Shown: positions 32,292-41,976 of the stretch, in pieces
Numbering within the stretch: position 1 is the first letter of the stretch
How the letters are laid out: every line of letters begins with the position of its first letter
Source of the DNA: Pseudochryseolinea flava
GTDB lineage: Bacteria; Bacteroidota; Bacteroidia; Cytophagales; Cyclobacteriaceae
Length of the DNA: 64,000 bases
Direction: 5' to 3'
NCBI RefSeq assembly: GCF_003286915.1
Contig: NZ_QMFY01000006.1
Span: 310,001-374,000 of the forward strand
The notes under the pieces: generated by a model
Databases searched by the model: none
Seen by the model: only the letters and a program-made list of their open reading frames with translations
What the model was told of the DNA's origin: nothing
Position numbers and translations under genes: made by a program

Positions 32292-34574
32292 CTATTCCAA
32301 CAATCGAACAAGCCTTCGAATTTGCTCTTCGTTAGCCCGCGATTGAATGGAGTTTTCGATACCCTGCTTCTCGCGAGTCGTGAGTCTCCAGCTTAGTGAT
32401 GCACGTGAATTATTCTGACGGATGCTGTCCATCTTTTGCAAGATGGGAATGAAACTTTCCGCTTGGTATTGAAGATCGACACGATCAATAGGTTGCTTGA
32501 ACCATGAGCCCGCATGACTAATCAACATGTCGCTGGTGATGTCTTGAAAATTCTCGAAGTTGTTGTAAACGCTGCTGATGGGTTGTGTGATAGCGTCGAT
32601 GACCGTTTGTTTTGCCTTCGGTGCAATGGCTGCAAGCTTTGGAGAATCACGAATTGAAACAATGACTACGCCCGATGTATTTTCACTTATCCATTCCCGA
32701 TAGGCATACATAAAACGCACGGCATCGGAGAGTCCAAAATTATCAGAGATACCAGCATCCATAATTTGTATGGGAGGATTTGTTGGTAACGTGGTATTTG
32801 GCGTGATGTAAGGAAAGGTTGCGCTCATGCGTAGTGCCGAAAGGAAACGCAAATTGCTTCCTCCGTGGTTCTCGAAAATAGTTTGAAAATCAATGCCGCT
32901 CACTTTGGATGCGTGATAACCGGGAAGCGTGGCAATATCGGCATTCATGAATGTTACGGGGCGTGCAGCGATGTATAGTTTACGTCCATCGTTTACAATG
33001 GTGGGCGTCAAAATGATCATCGGAATCTGCGCGGCAAGTTCGGCGCTGTCGTATGCAGCAATTGGCTTGTCCATCGTGCGCTCGGTGATTTGATTCAATT
33101 GCTCTTCAAACGTGTACCCGCGGTCACGATAGTAGTAATTGCCACTATACTCAAATTTCGTAAAGCCTACGAATAGGTCGTTGGCAAGCAAACTAAATAT
33201 TAATGGGTTGAGATTGTCAGTTGCTATTTTCTGTCGATGTGACACTGAGTATGGATGAACTTGCTCTCCCTTTATTTCGCGCAGCTTCAACTCGCGATAA
33301 TAACTCGCGCCGATCAGTCCGCCAGAAGCGCCAGTGATCAAAACACTTTGGTTCATTAGTTTACCTTGTGTTAGACTATCTGCTGTCTGCAGCGTTGTTA
33401 GCGTCCACAGGGCAGCACGCTTTCCGCCACCGCTGGCACATAAAAATACAATCTTAGGTTTTGCCTGTGCGCCGAATTTCGCCCGCCAGTTTTCTAACAT
33501 GACCAGCGTAGCCCGTCGATCTTTTTCAATGTGTGCACTGTCGTTGAGTTGCTGTAAGGTTTGTGTAGAATACTCGGCATGTTCGCGCAGGTAATTCAAT
33601 CCGAAGGCTTCGTAACGCTTGGTGAAATAATCTTCACCAACCAGGTAGTTTACAAAGAGGAAAAGGATCAAAGCTACAGTTGCAGACCATCCTCCAAACC
33701 AATACGAAAATGCGCCCGCCATCATGACGAATATGGTGAGGAAGATGATGAAACTACTCGCTGCTGGCAATTGGAACGCAGCATAATCTTTGAAAATTCC
33801 GAGGATCATAACCGTGATCAAGATCAACAATTCGATCACCACTAAGTTGAAATGATTTTGGTCGAACACTTGAACGATGGTTGCGCGATCGTAGAAATGA
33901 TAATCTTCAACTTTTCTGATCTTTAAATTATAGTCGATGTAGTTGTCGACGTGGACTTGCTTTTTCCGGGCGATATCGAGTTTTTTCATCGCACTCGCGC
34001 GCGTCACTTTTACATTTTGCTTCAGCTTCTCATCGATCTGGCAGACAACATATTTAAAAATGTCTTTATTGGTGAGCCAGAAGTATACGAAAAACAGCAG
34101 CGTCATACAGAAGAAACCCGTGACTAGCCCTGTAAGATTCCAGGCTAGATCGCTGCCCGTTGTGTATTCGTTGTTGATTTGAAAACGAATGATCTCATAA
34201 ATATACGTCCCCATAAACAGCGCTGGTATCGTACTGTTGTTGATGGCGAATTTTGTAAAAGGCTTAGGCAATGTGCCTACAAAGGAGAATCGGTGACCAT
34301 CGTTGATATAGCATGTGATATGAAATGCGGTGATAAATCCAGCACAGGCAACACCCATGATGAAGAAGCTCGTAAAGTTTACTTTGTTGAGGTACTCAGG
34401 GTCAAGAAAGAGGTAGGGAATACCTAAATATTTTCCAAAGCTTCCTGTAATCATCGCAAAAAGAATGATCCAGCATAAGATCAACACATGATTACGCTTG
34501 AAGTTGTTCAACAACAACTGAACAGGGAAGGAGTATGCAACCTGGGGTGCTAAAAAATAGAGCTTTCGCAGCAT
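32292..34574 (-). CDS. Patatin-like phospholipase with N-terminal multi-pass membrane region
   Basis: 760 residues from the ATG at 34574. The first 315 residues carry about seven hydrophobic segments (near 30-48, 68-92, 115-130, 150-170, 245-262, 273-310) interrupted by a basic stretch at 180-230. The C-terminal patatin domain starts with the oxyanion motif CASGGGKRAALW near 380, has nucleophile Ser417 in TGASGGLIG, and the catalytic Asp in MDAGISDNFG near 625. Patatins hydrolyse acyl chains from phospholipids. Fusion to a large membrane region suggests it acts at the inner membrane. A TTG-initiated ORF starts two codons earlier, but that TTG belongs to a likely -7 box (34578-34585). Confidence 0.85.
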   Translation of the reverse strand: MLRKLYFLAPQVAYSFPVQLLLNNFKRNHVLILCWIILFAMITGSFGKYLGIPYLFLDPEYLNKVNFTSFFIMGVACAGFITAFHITCYINDGHRFSFVGTLPKPFTKFAINNSTIPALFMGTYIYEIIRFQINNEYTTGSDLAWNLTGLVTGFFCMTLLFFVYFWLTNKDIFKYVVCQIDEKLKQNVKVTRASAMKKLDIARKKQVHVDNYIDYNLKIRKVEDYHFYDRATIVQVFDQNHFNLVVIELLILITVMILGIFKDYAAFQLPAASSFIIFLTIFVMMAGAFSYWFGGWSATVALILFLFVNYLVGEDYFTKRYEAFGLNYLREHAEYSTQTLQQLNDSAHIEKDRRATLVMLENWRAKFGAQAKPKIVFLCASGGGKRAALWTLTTLQTADSLTQGKLMNQSVLITGASGGLIGASYYRELKLREIKGEQVHPYSVSHRQKIATDNLNPLIFSLLANDLFVGFTKFEYSGNYYYRDRGYTFEEQLNQITERTMDKPIAAYDSAELAAQIPMIILTPTIVNDGRKLYIAARPVTFMNADIATLPGYHASKVSGIDFQTIFENHGGSNLRFLSALRMSATFPYITPNTTLPTNPPIQIMDAGISDNFGLSDAVRFMYAYREWISENTSGVVIVSIRDSPKLAAIAPKAKQTVIDAITQPISSVYNNFENFQDITSDMLISHAGSWFKQPIDRVDLQYQAESFIPILQKMDSIRQNNSRASLSWRLTTREKQGIENSIQSRANEEQIRRLVRLLE

Positions 34575-34577
34575 AGA

Positions 34578-34585
34578 CAAGTATA
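34578..34585 (-). promoter_or_regulatory. Likely -7 promoter box abutting the patatin start codon
   Basis: Minus-strand TATACTTG differs from TAnnTTTG at one base and ends three bases before the ATG at 34574. If used, the mRNA would be leaderless. Confidence 0.4.
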
Positions 34586-34634
34586 ATCAATTTACGAAGT
34601 TTTTCACGTTAAAAGATTTGCTTCCGAATAATTT

Positions 34635-34642
34635 TAGATTTG
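34635..34642 (+). promoter_or_regulatory. -7 promoter box for the addAB-like genes
   Basis: TAGATTTG is an exact TAnnTTTG match. Its final TTG is the first possible start of the long downstream ORF, so that start would lie upstream of transcription initiation and cannot be used. A TTTG stands at 34617-34620, closer than a normal -33 element. Confidence 0.55.
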
Positions 34643-34687
34643 CGAAGTTGTTTTCGATTTTCGCAACTTATTATCCTTCCAAAGACT

Positions 34688-37600
34688 TTGTCTAAGCCGT
34701 TCATCATCTATCGAAGTTCTGCAGGTTCTGGTAAAACCCGAACCCTGGCAAAGGAATATTTGCTGCTAGCCTTGCGTTTTAAGTCTCAAGAATTTAAACA
34801 CGTTCTGGCGGTTACCTTTACCAACAAGGCGACGCAGGAAATGAAGGATCGAATTCTCGGTTATCTCAACAAATTTGCAAATGGTGTTCCCGATGATTTG
34901 GCCGAAGAGCTCAAACGCGAGCTCAACCTCGACGACTTCTCCTTTCAACAGCAATCGCTAGATGTGCTGCAGGCTATTTTGCATGGTTACTCGCAGTTCT
35001 CGATTAGCACCATCGACGCGTTTTTTCAGAAAGTGATTCGTTCGTTCACGCGCGAAGCTGGACTTGCCGGTGACTACCGACTCGAGATCAGTCAAGATGA
35101 AGTACTGGTGGAAGTAATTGATGATCTGATCGATGAGCTTGGAAGTAATCAACAACTCACGGAATGGGTGGTGCGTTTTGCGCTCGACAACCTCGAAAAT
35201 GAACGCGCATGGGATATCCGCAGAAGCCTTGGCGATTTTGCAAAGGAGATCTTCAAGGAGGGGTATAAAAGCATCGAGGATGAGGTAGAAACGAAGATCA
35301 CCGAACCGAACTTCTTTAATAAACTTCTTCCTGAATTGCTAAAGACGCGTAACCAGTACGTTGGATTTATTCGCGAAAAAGCAGGAGAGGTGGTGCGGCT
35401 GTTCGACAAGCATGGTTTTGAACCGAAGGATTTTAAATATGCGGCAGGCGGCGTAAGCAACGTGTTTCGAAAACTATATGAGAACAACACGTTAAACTCG
35501 GCGTTCATAGACTTGTTAGACGGTGCACGTATTTCAAATGAGTACCAAAAAAGCGCCAACTGGGGTAGCGATAAGTCGCCCCATCGCAATACAATTAATA
35601 ACCTCGCCGCTGAACGCCTCATCGCAGTGTTGAATGAGGTTGTGGATTATGCGAAGACCAACCTGGTGAAAGCCGTTTCTACCGAGATTGCCCTGAATGA
35701 GTTTTATTCCTTCGGGCTGATTGCAGACTTGTCGCGTAAACTTCGTGAGTATAAGAACGAAAATAATTTGATGCTGCTCGCAGACGCGCCGAAATTTCTC
35801 AACGGCGTAATCCAAGACAGCGATACTCCTTTTATATATGAAAAGGTCGGATCATTTTATAGAAATTATTTGATCGACGAATTCCAAGATACTTCTGGTT
35901 TACAATGGAAAAACTTCTTTCCGCTATTGGCGAACAGCCTAGATCAGGGTTATCGAAGTTTGTTGGTAGGCGATGTAAAGCAAGCAATTTATCGCTGGCG
36001 TGGTGGCGACCTTCGGCTACTCCAAGAAGAAGTAGAAGCGCAAATCGGGAAAGACCGTATTGATCCAAAATTGCTGGACAAAAATTATCGTAGCTCTGCG
36101 GCGGTGATTTACTTCAATAATGCATTGTTTAAAACAGCGGCGGCTATTGTGTCGCGCGAAACATCGAATAGCATTAGTGATCGTGTATATCAAGACGTAG
36201 CACAACAGGTAGCACGACCGTATGAAGGATTTGTACAAGTACAATTTGTCGATTCTAATAAAGATGATGACTGGCGCGCAACCGCCCTTGAGTCGATTCC
36301 AGCATTGTTGGAAAAACTTCAAGATACCGGCGTGCGTCTTAAAGATATTGCGTTGCTGGTACGTCGACGTGAAGAAGGCCAAGACATTGTAAAATATCTT
36401 ATTGATTTCAAGAATTCGGATAAAGCGAAGCCGAATTATCAATACGACGTGGTGTCCAATGAATCGTTACGCGTCGATGGTGCGGCCACCGTGCGATTGA
36501 TCACCGCGGTGATGAGATTTCTTTTGAATCCGGAAGACGATATCGCGCGCGCAGAAGTTGCCTACGAATATCATCGCATTCATAAAATAGAGCGCGTCTT
36601 CACGGAGATGTTTTCGGTTACGAATCAGACCGTATTCGATTCATTATTGCCACCATCTTTCGGCAAGCAAAAAGCGTATTTAAAAAAACTTCCACTATTC
36701 GAACTCACCGAAGCCTTAATCAGAATATTCGAACTTGAACATCAATCTGGTGAGTTTGCCTATATGCAAGCATTTCAAGATGCTGTATTGAAATTTTCAA
36801 CGCGCGAACGAAATGACCTCGGTGCTTTTCTCGAATACTGGGAAGCGAAACGACACGAGGTTGTGATCAAAGTGCCAGACGATATTGATGGTGCACAGAT
36901 CCTCACAATACATAAATCGAAGGGGCTTCAGTTTAAATATGTGATCATTCCATTCTGTTCATGGAAGTTAGATCACGAAAATATGCGCGAGCCGAAACTT
37001 TGGGTGAAATCCAATGAGCCTCCTTTCAATCAAGCTGGATATATTCCAGTAAAATATTCCAGCCGGTTGAAAAATTCCTACTTCAAAGAATTTTATGACG
37101 AAGAGTTTACGCGTTCGTATTTAGATAATTTGAATTTATTATATGTCGCATTGACGCGTGCAGAGGTAGGTTTGTTGGTGATGGCGCCATTGAAGGAAAC
37201 GTGGAAGAAAGGTACGGCGAAGGCTGTCACCGAAATTCCGCACCTCTTGTACAACAGCATCATCGATAGCGAAAACCTTGCAAAGGATTACGATATTCAA
37301 TCGCAGCTCTATCGTGTTGGGACGCAAGTGGCCTATGCGGATTCTAAAACGGAAGCGTCGGCAGCGATGATTCATTTGTCGGACTATCACTCAAGTGCGT
37401 GGAGCGATAAACTCGTCATTCGACAATCGGCGAAAGAATTTTTTCAAGGCACGTCTACACAACGCGATCGTATTAACTACGGTATTCATTTGCATGCTAT
37501 TTTGTCGCGTATGCATTATGCGGAAGACATGCAACAAAAGTTTGATGATCTTGTTGCCGAAGGTATGATTGCTGAATCAGACAAGGCAAATCTCAAGGAT

Positions 37601-37948
37601 CAATTGGATGAGTTGCTGAAGAATCCGGAGATCGCGAGTTGGTTTTCGAAAGAATGGGAAGTTCGAACTGAAGTGCCGATCATTCTTCCTGCGGGCGTCG
37701 AAAGTCGTATCGACCGCCTCATGATACGAAATAAAAGAGCTGTGGTCGTTGATTTCAAAACCGGCGAACCTCAGAAAACGGATCAGCGACAAGTACTGGA
37801 TTATATCGATACACTGAAGAAGATGAATTTTACAGAAGTGGAAGGTTTCCTCCTCTATGTAAAAAGTGGTGAGCTTGTATCGGTTGTGCAGAAGAAAGTT
37901 AAGGCAGTTAAAAAGAAAGACGACCAACAACTTGGTCTGGGACTATAG
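34688..37948 (+). CDS. addA: AddA/RecB-like helicase-nuclease (UvrD/Rep helicase with PD-(D/E)XK nuclease)
   Basis: 1086 residues from the TTG at 34688 (LSKPFIIYRSSAGSGKT). Helicase motifs: Walker A SSAGSGKT, VTFTNKATQEMKDRI, IDEFQDTSGLQ, GDVKQAIYRWRGGD, DKNYRSS, ILTIHKSKGLQF and LLYVALTRAE. The C-terminal nuclease shows VESRIDRLMIRNKRAVVVDFKTG, the PD-(D/E)XK metal site. Together with the adjacent AddB-like gene two nucleotides downstream it should form the end-resection machine for double-strand-break repair. The gene has no ATG before Walker A, so a TTG start is unavoidable; the earlier TTG at 34640 overlaps the -7 box. Confidence 0.9.
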   Translation: MSKPFIIYRSSAGSGKTRTLAKEYLLLALRFKSQEFKHVLAVTFTNKATQEMKDRILGYLNKFANGVPDDLAEELKRELNLDDFSFQQQSLDVLQAILHGYSQFSISTIDAFFQKVIRSFTREAGLAGDYRLEISQDEVLVEVIDDLIDELGSNQQLTEWVVRFALDNLENERAWDIRRSLGDFAKEIFKEGYKSIEDEVETKITEPNFFNKLLPELLKTRNQYVGFIREKAGEVVRLFDKHGFEPKDFKYAAGGVSNVFRKLYENNTLNSAFIDLLDGARISNEYQKSANWGSDKSPHRNTINNLAAERLIAVLNEVVDYAKTNLVKAVSTEIALNEFYSFGLIADLSRKLREYKNENNLMLLADAPKFLNGVIQDSDTPFIYEKVGSFYRNYLIDEFQDTSGLQWKNFFPLLANSLDQGYRSLLVGDVKQAIYRWRGGDLRLLQEEVEAQIGKDRIDPKLLDKNYRSSAAVIYFNNALFKTAAAIVSRETSNSISDRVYQDVAQQVARPYEGFVQVQFVDSNKDDDWRATALESIPALLEKLQDTGVRLKDIALLVRRREEGQDIVKYLIDFKNSDKAKPNYQYDVVSNESLRVDGAATVRLITAVMRFLLNPEDDIARAEVAYEYHRIHKIERVFTEMFSVTNQTVFDSLLPPSFGKQKAYLKKLPLFELTEALIRIFELEHQSGEFAYMQAFQDAVLKFSTRERNDLGAFLEYWEAKRHEVVIKVPDDIDGAQILTIHKSKGLQFKYVIIPFCSWKLDHENMREPKLWVKSNEPPFNQAGYIPVKYSSRLKNSYFKEFYDEEFTRSYLDNLNLLYVALTRAEVGLLVMAPLKETWKKGTAKAVTEIPHLLYNSIIDSENLAKDYDIQSQLYRVGTQVAYADSKTEASAAMIHLSDYHSSAWSDKLVIRQSAKEFFQGTSTQRDRINYGIHLHAILSRMHYAEDMQQKFDDLVAEGMIAESDKANLKDQLDELLKNPEIASWFSKEWEVRTEVPIILPAGVESRIDRLMIRNKRAVVVDFKTGEPQKTDQRQVLDYIDTLKKMNFTEVEGFLLYVKSGELVSVVQKKVKAVKKKDDQQLGLGL

Positions 37949-37950
37949 CA

Positions 37951-40872
37951 ATGAAGGCATTTCTGGAAGAATTAGCAGAAAGCATTTACGCAAAACATCG
38001 GCACGCGCTTGATGGAATTACGTTGGTTTTTCCAAACCGCCGCGCCATACTTTATTTTAGAAAATACCTCAGTGAAAAACTCGATCGCCCAGTTTTTAGC
38101 CCTAAGTTTTTAACCATCGAAGATTTTATTGGCGGTTATTCTGCTTGGCAAGTTCCTGATAAGTTGGAATTGATTCACAGGCTACACAAAGTCTATGCGA
38201 CCATCACCACAGCCGACCAAGTACGGGAATCGTTCGACCAATTTTATTTTTGGGGAGAAATGCTTCTTCGTGATTTCGAAGAAGTGGATAAGTATATGGT
38301 CGATGCGCGATTTTTGTTTAAAGACTTGTCGCATCAAAAGGAAATAGATTCTACGTTCGACTTTCTTACGCCGGAGCAAATTGAATTTCTGAAAAGTTTT
38401 TGGCTGAATTTTGATGAAAAGGATTCCGCGAATAAGGCAAAGTTCTTAACACTTTGGCGCAAGCTTCCGGAAGTTTATGATGCATTCAAACAAGAGCTGG
38501 CATCCGCAAACTATGCCTACGATGGAATGGTTCATCGCGCGGTGGCAGAACGATTCAAGTCAGGGGAATTGAAAATAGCGGCCACGGCTACACCGACGAT
38601 TTATTTTGCAGGCTTCAATGCATTAACCAAAGCCGAAGAAGTTATTATTAGCTCCCTTGTTGAAGCCGGCGTTGCACACGTACACTGGGATTTAGACGCT
38701 TACTATTTTAACAACAACACGCAGGTTGCAGGCAGATACTTTCGCGAGTACGAGCAGCACAAAGTTCTCAAGCGAACTTTTGATACCGATATCCCAGCGA
38801 ATTTTTTGAACCACATGCGTGGCGATCATGCTACCAGTAACGTAAAGCTTTTTGGCGCGTCACAGTCGGTTGGGCAAGCTAAAGCGGCTGCCGAGATCGT
38901 TAAGGATATTCTTGCCAAAGGTGCCGTTCCCGAAGATACAGTCATTGTTCTACCGGATGAAAAATTGCTGATGCCAGTGCTGCACAGCGTAACAGGGACC
39001 GTAGAAAAGTTGAATGTTACCATGGGATTTCCATTGGCGTCAACGCCACTGTTCAACTTGATTGAACTGCTAATCGAATTGCAGTTAATAAAGAAGGGGA
39101 ATGAATTTAATCACCGTGCGGTAACAGCATTGTTGGGGCATCCCTATGTTGTGGCAGCCGACCCCGCCGGGGCCCGTTCGAAAGTGAAGGAGATCGTTCA
39201 TAAAAGTTGGGTCAGCATTCCGTCAAGTTTTTTGATCACCACCACGCCGTTACATCAGTTGATGTTTGTGCCGGTGAACGAAGTCGCGGGCAAAGGTATT
39301 GTGAAGCCGCTGGTTCATTACCTTCGTGAGATTATCGTCGCACTGGGCAATCTGAAATTTCTCACCGACATTGATCGTGAGTATTGTTTGCACTTTCTGA
39401 AACTGATTAGCCGCATTGAGGAAGTGATCGGAGAAAGTGAATCTCACCAAGAGGTTACGGCAAAATCAGAGCGGCAGAGTCTGAAGTCATTCTTACGATT
39501 ATTCAGACAATTGATTCGTGCCGAGAAAATTCCATTTACGGGTGAGCCGTTACGTGGATTGCAAATCATGGGGGTACTCGAAACACGTAATCTCGATTTC
39601 AAGAATGTGTTGATCTTGTCGCTGAATGAAGGCGCATTTCCTTCCTTTGCGAGTAAAGGTTCTTACATTCCACACAACATACGCAGCGCCTACGGGTTGC
39701 CAACACCGGATCATCAAGATGCGATGTATGCTTACCTTTTTTATCGAGTCTTACAGCGGGCACAAAATGTACATCTTTTTTATACGACCGAAACGGATGA
39801 TTTGGGTGAAGGAGAAATGAGTCGCTACCTCCAGCAAGTGCTTTACGAATCGGGTGTTAAGAGTGAACGCAGCATTCTGCACAATGCATTGCAGCCCAAG
39901 CCATCGGAAGCGATTACGGTGGTGAAAGATCAACGCGTATTTCAATCATTGTCTCGATTTATTGCAGGGAGTACGGCGTCAGACGGATTGTCGCCAACGG
40001 CTATGAACGATTACATCGAATGTCGCTTGCGTTTCTATTTCAAGTATGTAGCTGGCATACGCGAGGCACGTGAGGTTGAAGACGATCTCGATGCGCGCAT
40101 GCTCGGAAATTTTTTACATGGTGTGATGGAGAAATTCTATCAAGACCTTATCGATCAGAAGAAAAACGCCCTCATTGAGAAGGAGGATATTCATCATCCC
40201 GAAAAAACTATTGAGGCGTTGATTGATCATGTTTTTAAGAAAACCTATCACCTCGATCCGGAAGCTGCGGTTGAATATGAGGGCCAACGCGTTGTCGTAA
40301 GGGAAGTAGTGAAACGATTCGCACACGAGATTCTGAAAAAAGATGAGGCGTATGCACCGTTCGAGTTACTTGGTGTGGAAAGTAAAAAAGATACGTACGC
40401 TATTCGACTTGACCTCGAGGGAAATCCGGAAGTGCTAATCAGCGGATCGATCGATCGAACGGATCGGAAGGATAATGTTATACGCGTGATCGATTATAAA
40501 ACTGGTAAAGATGACATCAGTTTCTTCGGCGATGTGCGCGACTTGATGAACCGAGACGTGGATCGTAATAAGGCAGCGTTTCAAACAATGGTTTATGCGC
40601 TGTTGTTCTACAAAAATTCAAAGAAACTGACCGAGGCCGTTAAGATCGTTCCAGGTTTAATGAACCGTGTCAATCTATTTGATGACAGCTTTACGTTTGG
40701 CTTGAAAAAGGATCGTGTTCTTGTCGACGATGCGACGCCAATGTTAGCTGAATTTGAAGACGGTTTGAAAGCCTTGCTCCAGGAAATGTTCGACCCTGCC
40801 GTACCGTTCGACCAAACTTTGGATGACAAGAAGTGCAAATTGTGTCCATATCGGGAAATTTGTAGCCGCTAG
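37951..40872 (+). CDS. addB: AddB-like PD-(D/E)XK nuclease subunit with Fe-S cluster cysteines
   Basis: 973 residues. The N-terminal helicase-like region opens TLVFPNRRAILYFRKYL and lacks a Walker A, as in Bacteroidetes AddB proteins. A UvrD-C-like segment has GLQIMGVLETRNLDFKNV and ILSLNEGAFPS. The C-terminal nuclease has SGSIDRTDRK and VIDYKTGKDD. An AddB-type Fe-S staple is visible as one Cys in YIECRLRFYFKYV and three at the end in KKCKLCPYREICSR. It starts two nucleotides after addA. The complex resects DNA ends for RecA loading. Confidence 0.9.
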   Translation: MKAFLEELAESIYAKHRHALDGITLVFPNRRAILYFRKYLSEKLDRPVFSPKFLTIEDFIGGYSAWQVPDKLELIHRLHKVYATITTADQVRESFDQFYFWGEMLLRDFEEVDKYMVDARFLFKDLSHQKEIDSTFDFLTPEQIEFLKSFWLNFDEKDSANKAKFLTLWRKLPEVYDAFKQELASANYAYDGMVHRAVAERFKSGELKIAATATPTIYFAGFNALTKAEEVIISSLVEAGVAHVHWDLDAYYFNNNTQVAGRYFREYEQHKVLKRTFDTDIPANFLNHMRGDHATSNVKLFGASQSVGQAKAAAEIVKDILAKGAVPEDTVIVLPDEKLLMPVLHSVTGTVEKLNVTMGFPLASTPLFNLIELLIELQLIKKGNEFNHRAVTALLGHPYVVAADPAGARSKVKEIVHKSWVSIPSSFLITTTPLHQLMFVPVNEVAGKGIVKPLVHYLREIIVALGNLKFLTDIDREYCLHFLKLISRIEEVIGESESHQEVTAKSERQSLKSFLRLFRQLIRAEKIPFTGEPLRGLQIMGVLETRNLDFKNVLILSLNEGAFPSFASKGSYIPHNIRSAYGLPTPDHQDAMYAYLFYRVLQRAQNVHLFYTTETDDLGEGEMSRYLQQVLYESGVKSERSILHNALQPKPSEAITVVKDQRVFQSLSRFIAGSTASDGLSPTAMNDYIECRLRFYFKYVAGIREAREVEDDLDARMLGNFLHGVMEKFYQDLIDQKKNALIEKEDIHHPEKTIEALIDHVFKKTYHLDPEAAVEYEGQRVVVREVVKRFAHEILKKDEAYAPFELLGVESKKDTYAIRLDLEGNPEVLISGSIDRTDRKDNVIRVIDYKTGKDDISFFGDVRDLMNRDVDRNKAAFQTMVYALLFYKNSKKLTEAVKIVPGLMNRVNLFDDSFTFGLKKDRVLVDDATPMLAEFEDGLKALLQEMFDPAVPFDQTLDDKKCKLCPYREICSR

Positions 40873-40906
40873 TCGAACAATATTTCAAGTCAATTGGTTA
40901 AAGCCT

Positions 40907-40914
40907 TAGTTTTG
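40907..40914 (+). promoter_or_regulatory. -7 promoter box for the glutathione peroxidase operon
   Basis: TAGTTTTG matches TAnnTTTG and ends 14 nt before the ATG at 40929. A TTTC 20 nt upstream (40883-40886) may be a weak -33 element. Confidence 0.5.
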
Positions 40915-40928
40915 TCAAAAATCAACTT

Positions 40929-41426
40929 ATGAAACTGTTAAGCTTAACCCTCATTATGGCTGTACTGTCAATCAATTCTATTTACGATTTTAAAATCAAT
41001 TCCATTGACGGAAAGTCTGTGGATTTTGCAAAATACAAAGGCAAGAATTTGCTGATTGTAAACGTTGCGTCTAAATGTGGCTATACACCACAATACGGCG
41101 ATCTCGAAAAACTACATGAACTCCACGGCGATAAGGTTACAATCTTGGGATTCCCGGCCAACAACTTTGGTGCGCAGGAGCCAGGAAGCAATCTTCAAAT
41201 CGCTGAGTTCTGTCAAAAGAATTATGGGGTGTCTTTTCAGATGTTTGAAAAGGTATCTGTAAAGGGCGACGACCAACACGAACTGTACAAATGGTTGCAA
41301 GAAAAGACAGGGCAAGAGCCGTCTTGGAATTTTTGCAAGTACCTTGTGAAGGCAGATGGCACGGTAACGTTCTTCCCGTCAAAGGTTAGCCCGCTCGATC
41401 CACAAATTGTTGATGCGATCAATTAA
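40929..41426 (+). CDS. Glutathione peroxidase family protein (copy 1), exported
   Basis: 165 residues with an N-terminal hydrophobic signal (MKLLSLTLIMAVLSINS). The active-site Cys is in NVASKCGYT (cysteine, not selenocysteine), with Gln in FGAQEPG and Trp-Asn in PSWNFCKYLV, the Gpx tetrad. These enzymes reduce lipid or hydrogen peroxides, usually with thioredoxin in Cys-type bacterial members. The export signal suggests periplasmic action. The end overlaps the second copy by 14 nt in a different frame. Confidence 0.93.
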   Translation: MKLLSLTLIMAVLSINSIYDFKINSIDGKSVDFAKYKGKNLLIVNVASKCGYTPQYGDLEKLHELHGDKVTILGFPANNFGAQEPGSNLQIAEFCQKNYGVSFQMFEKVSVKGDDQHELYKWLQEKTGQEPSWNFCKYLVKADGTVTFFPSKVSPLDPQIVDAIN

Positions 41427-41976
41427 AGTATTCACAGGCGTTATTTTTATCATGGGCATTGTTGCTTACATCTCCAGGATATTTACTCCCGATAAAACAC
41501 CATCGGCCGCGCAAGGTTCTATTTACGATTTCAAGATGAAGGCGCTCGATGGAACGGAAATAGATTTTTCAAAATACAAGGGTAAGTCGATGTTGATCGT
41601 CAATACGGCATCCAAGTGCGGGTTCACTTATCAATATGAGGAACTTGAGAAAATTCACGATCAATACGGCGACAAAGTAACAGTACTCGGCTTTCCTGCG
41701 AATAACTTTCTATGGCAGGAACCCGGATCAAATCAAGACATCGCCGAGTTTTGTCAGATCAACTATGGCGTCACTTTTCAAATGTTTGAAAAAATTTCGG
41801 TGAAAGGAAGAGATCAGCATCCGCTCTTTGAATGGCTCGCGACAAAAACGGGTAAAACGCCAAGTTGGAATTTCTGTAAGTATTTGGTCGATAAAAGTGG
41901 TAACGTTGTGACGTTTTATCCCTCGAAAGTAAAGCCGATGGATGACGAGATCTTACAAAAAATTATAGCGCAATGA
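41413..41976 (+). CDS. Glutathione peroxidase family protein (copy 2), membrane-anchored or exported
   Basis: 187 residues from the ATG at 41413 (two upstream TTG codons are also in frame). An N-terminal membrane segment, VFTGVIFIMGIVAYISRIF, is followed by a Gpx domain with NTASKCGFT, FLWQEPGS and PSWNFCKYLV, all four catalytic residues present. It is a diverged tandem copy of the preceding gene, sharing the opening IYDFK and most internal motifs. Its stop overlaps menA (ATGA), so gpx-gpx-menA are translationally linked, which ties peroxide defence at the envelope to menaquinone synthesis. Confidence 0.92.
   Translation: MRSIKVFTGVIFIMGIVAYISRIFTPDKTPSAAQGSIYDFKMKALDGTEIDFSKYKGKSMLIVNTASKCGFTYQYEELEKIHDQYGDKVTVLGFPANNFLWQEPGSNQDIAEFCQINYGVTFQMFEKISVKGRDQHPLFEWLATKTGKTPSWNFCKYLVDKSGNVVTFYPSKVKPMDDEILQKIIAQ

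Noticed and set aside
34640-34687. TTG start of the AddA-like ORF
   Set aside because: Its codon lies inside the -7 box, so it would precede transcription initiation. The TTG at 34688 gives the family-like N-terminus.
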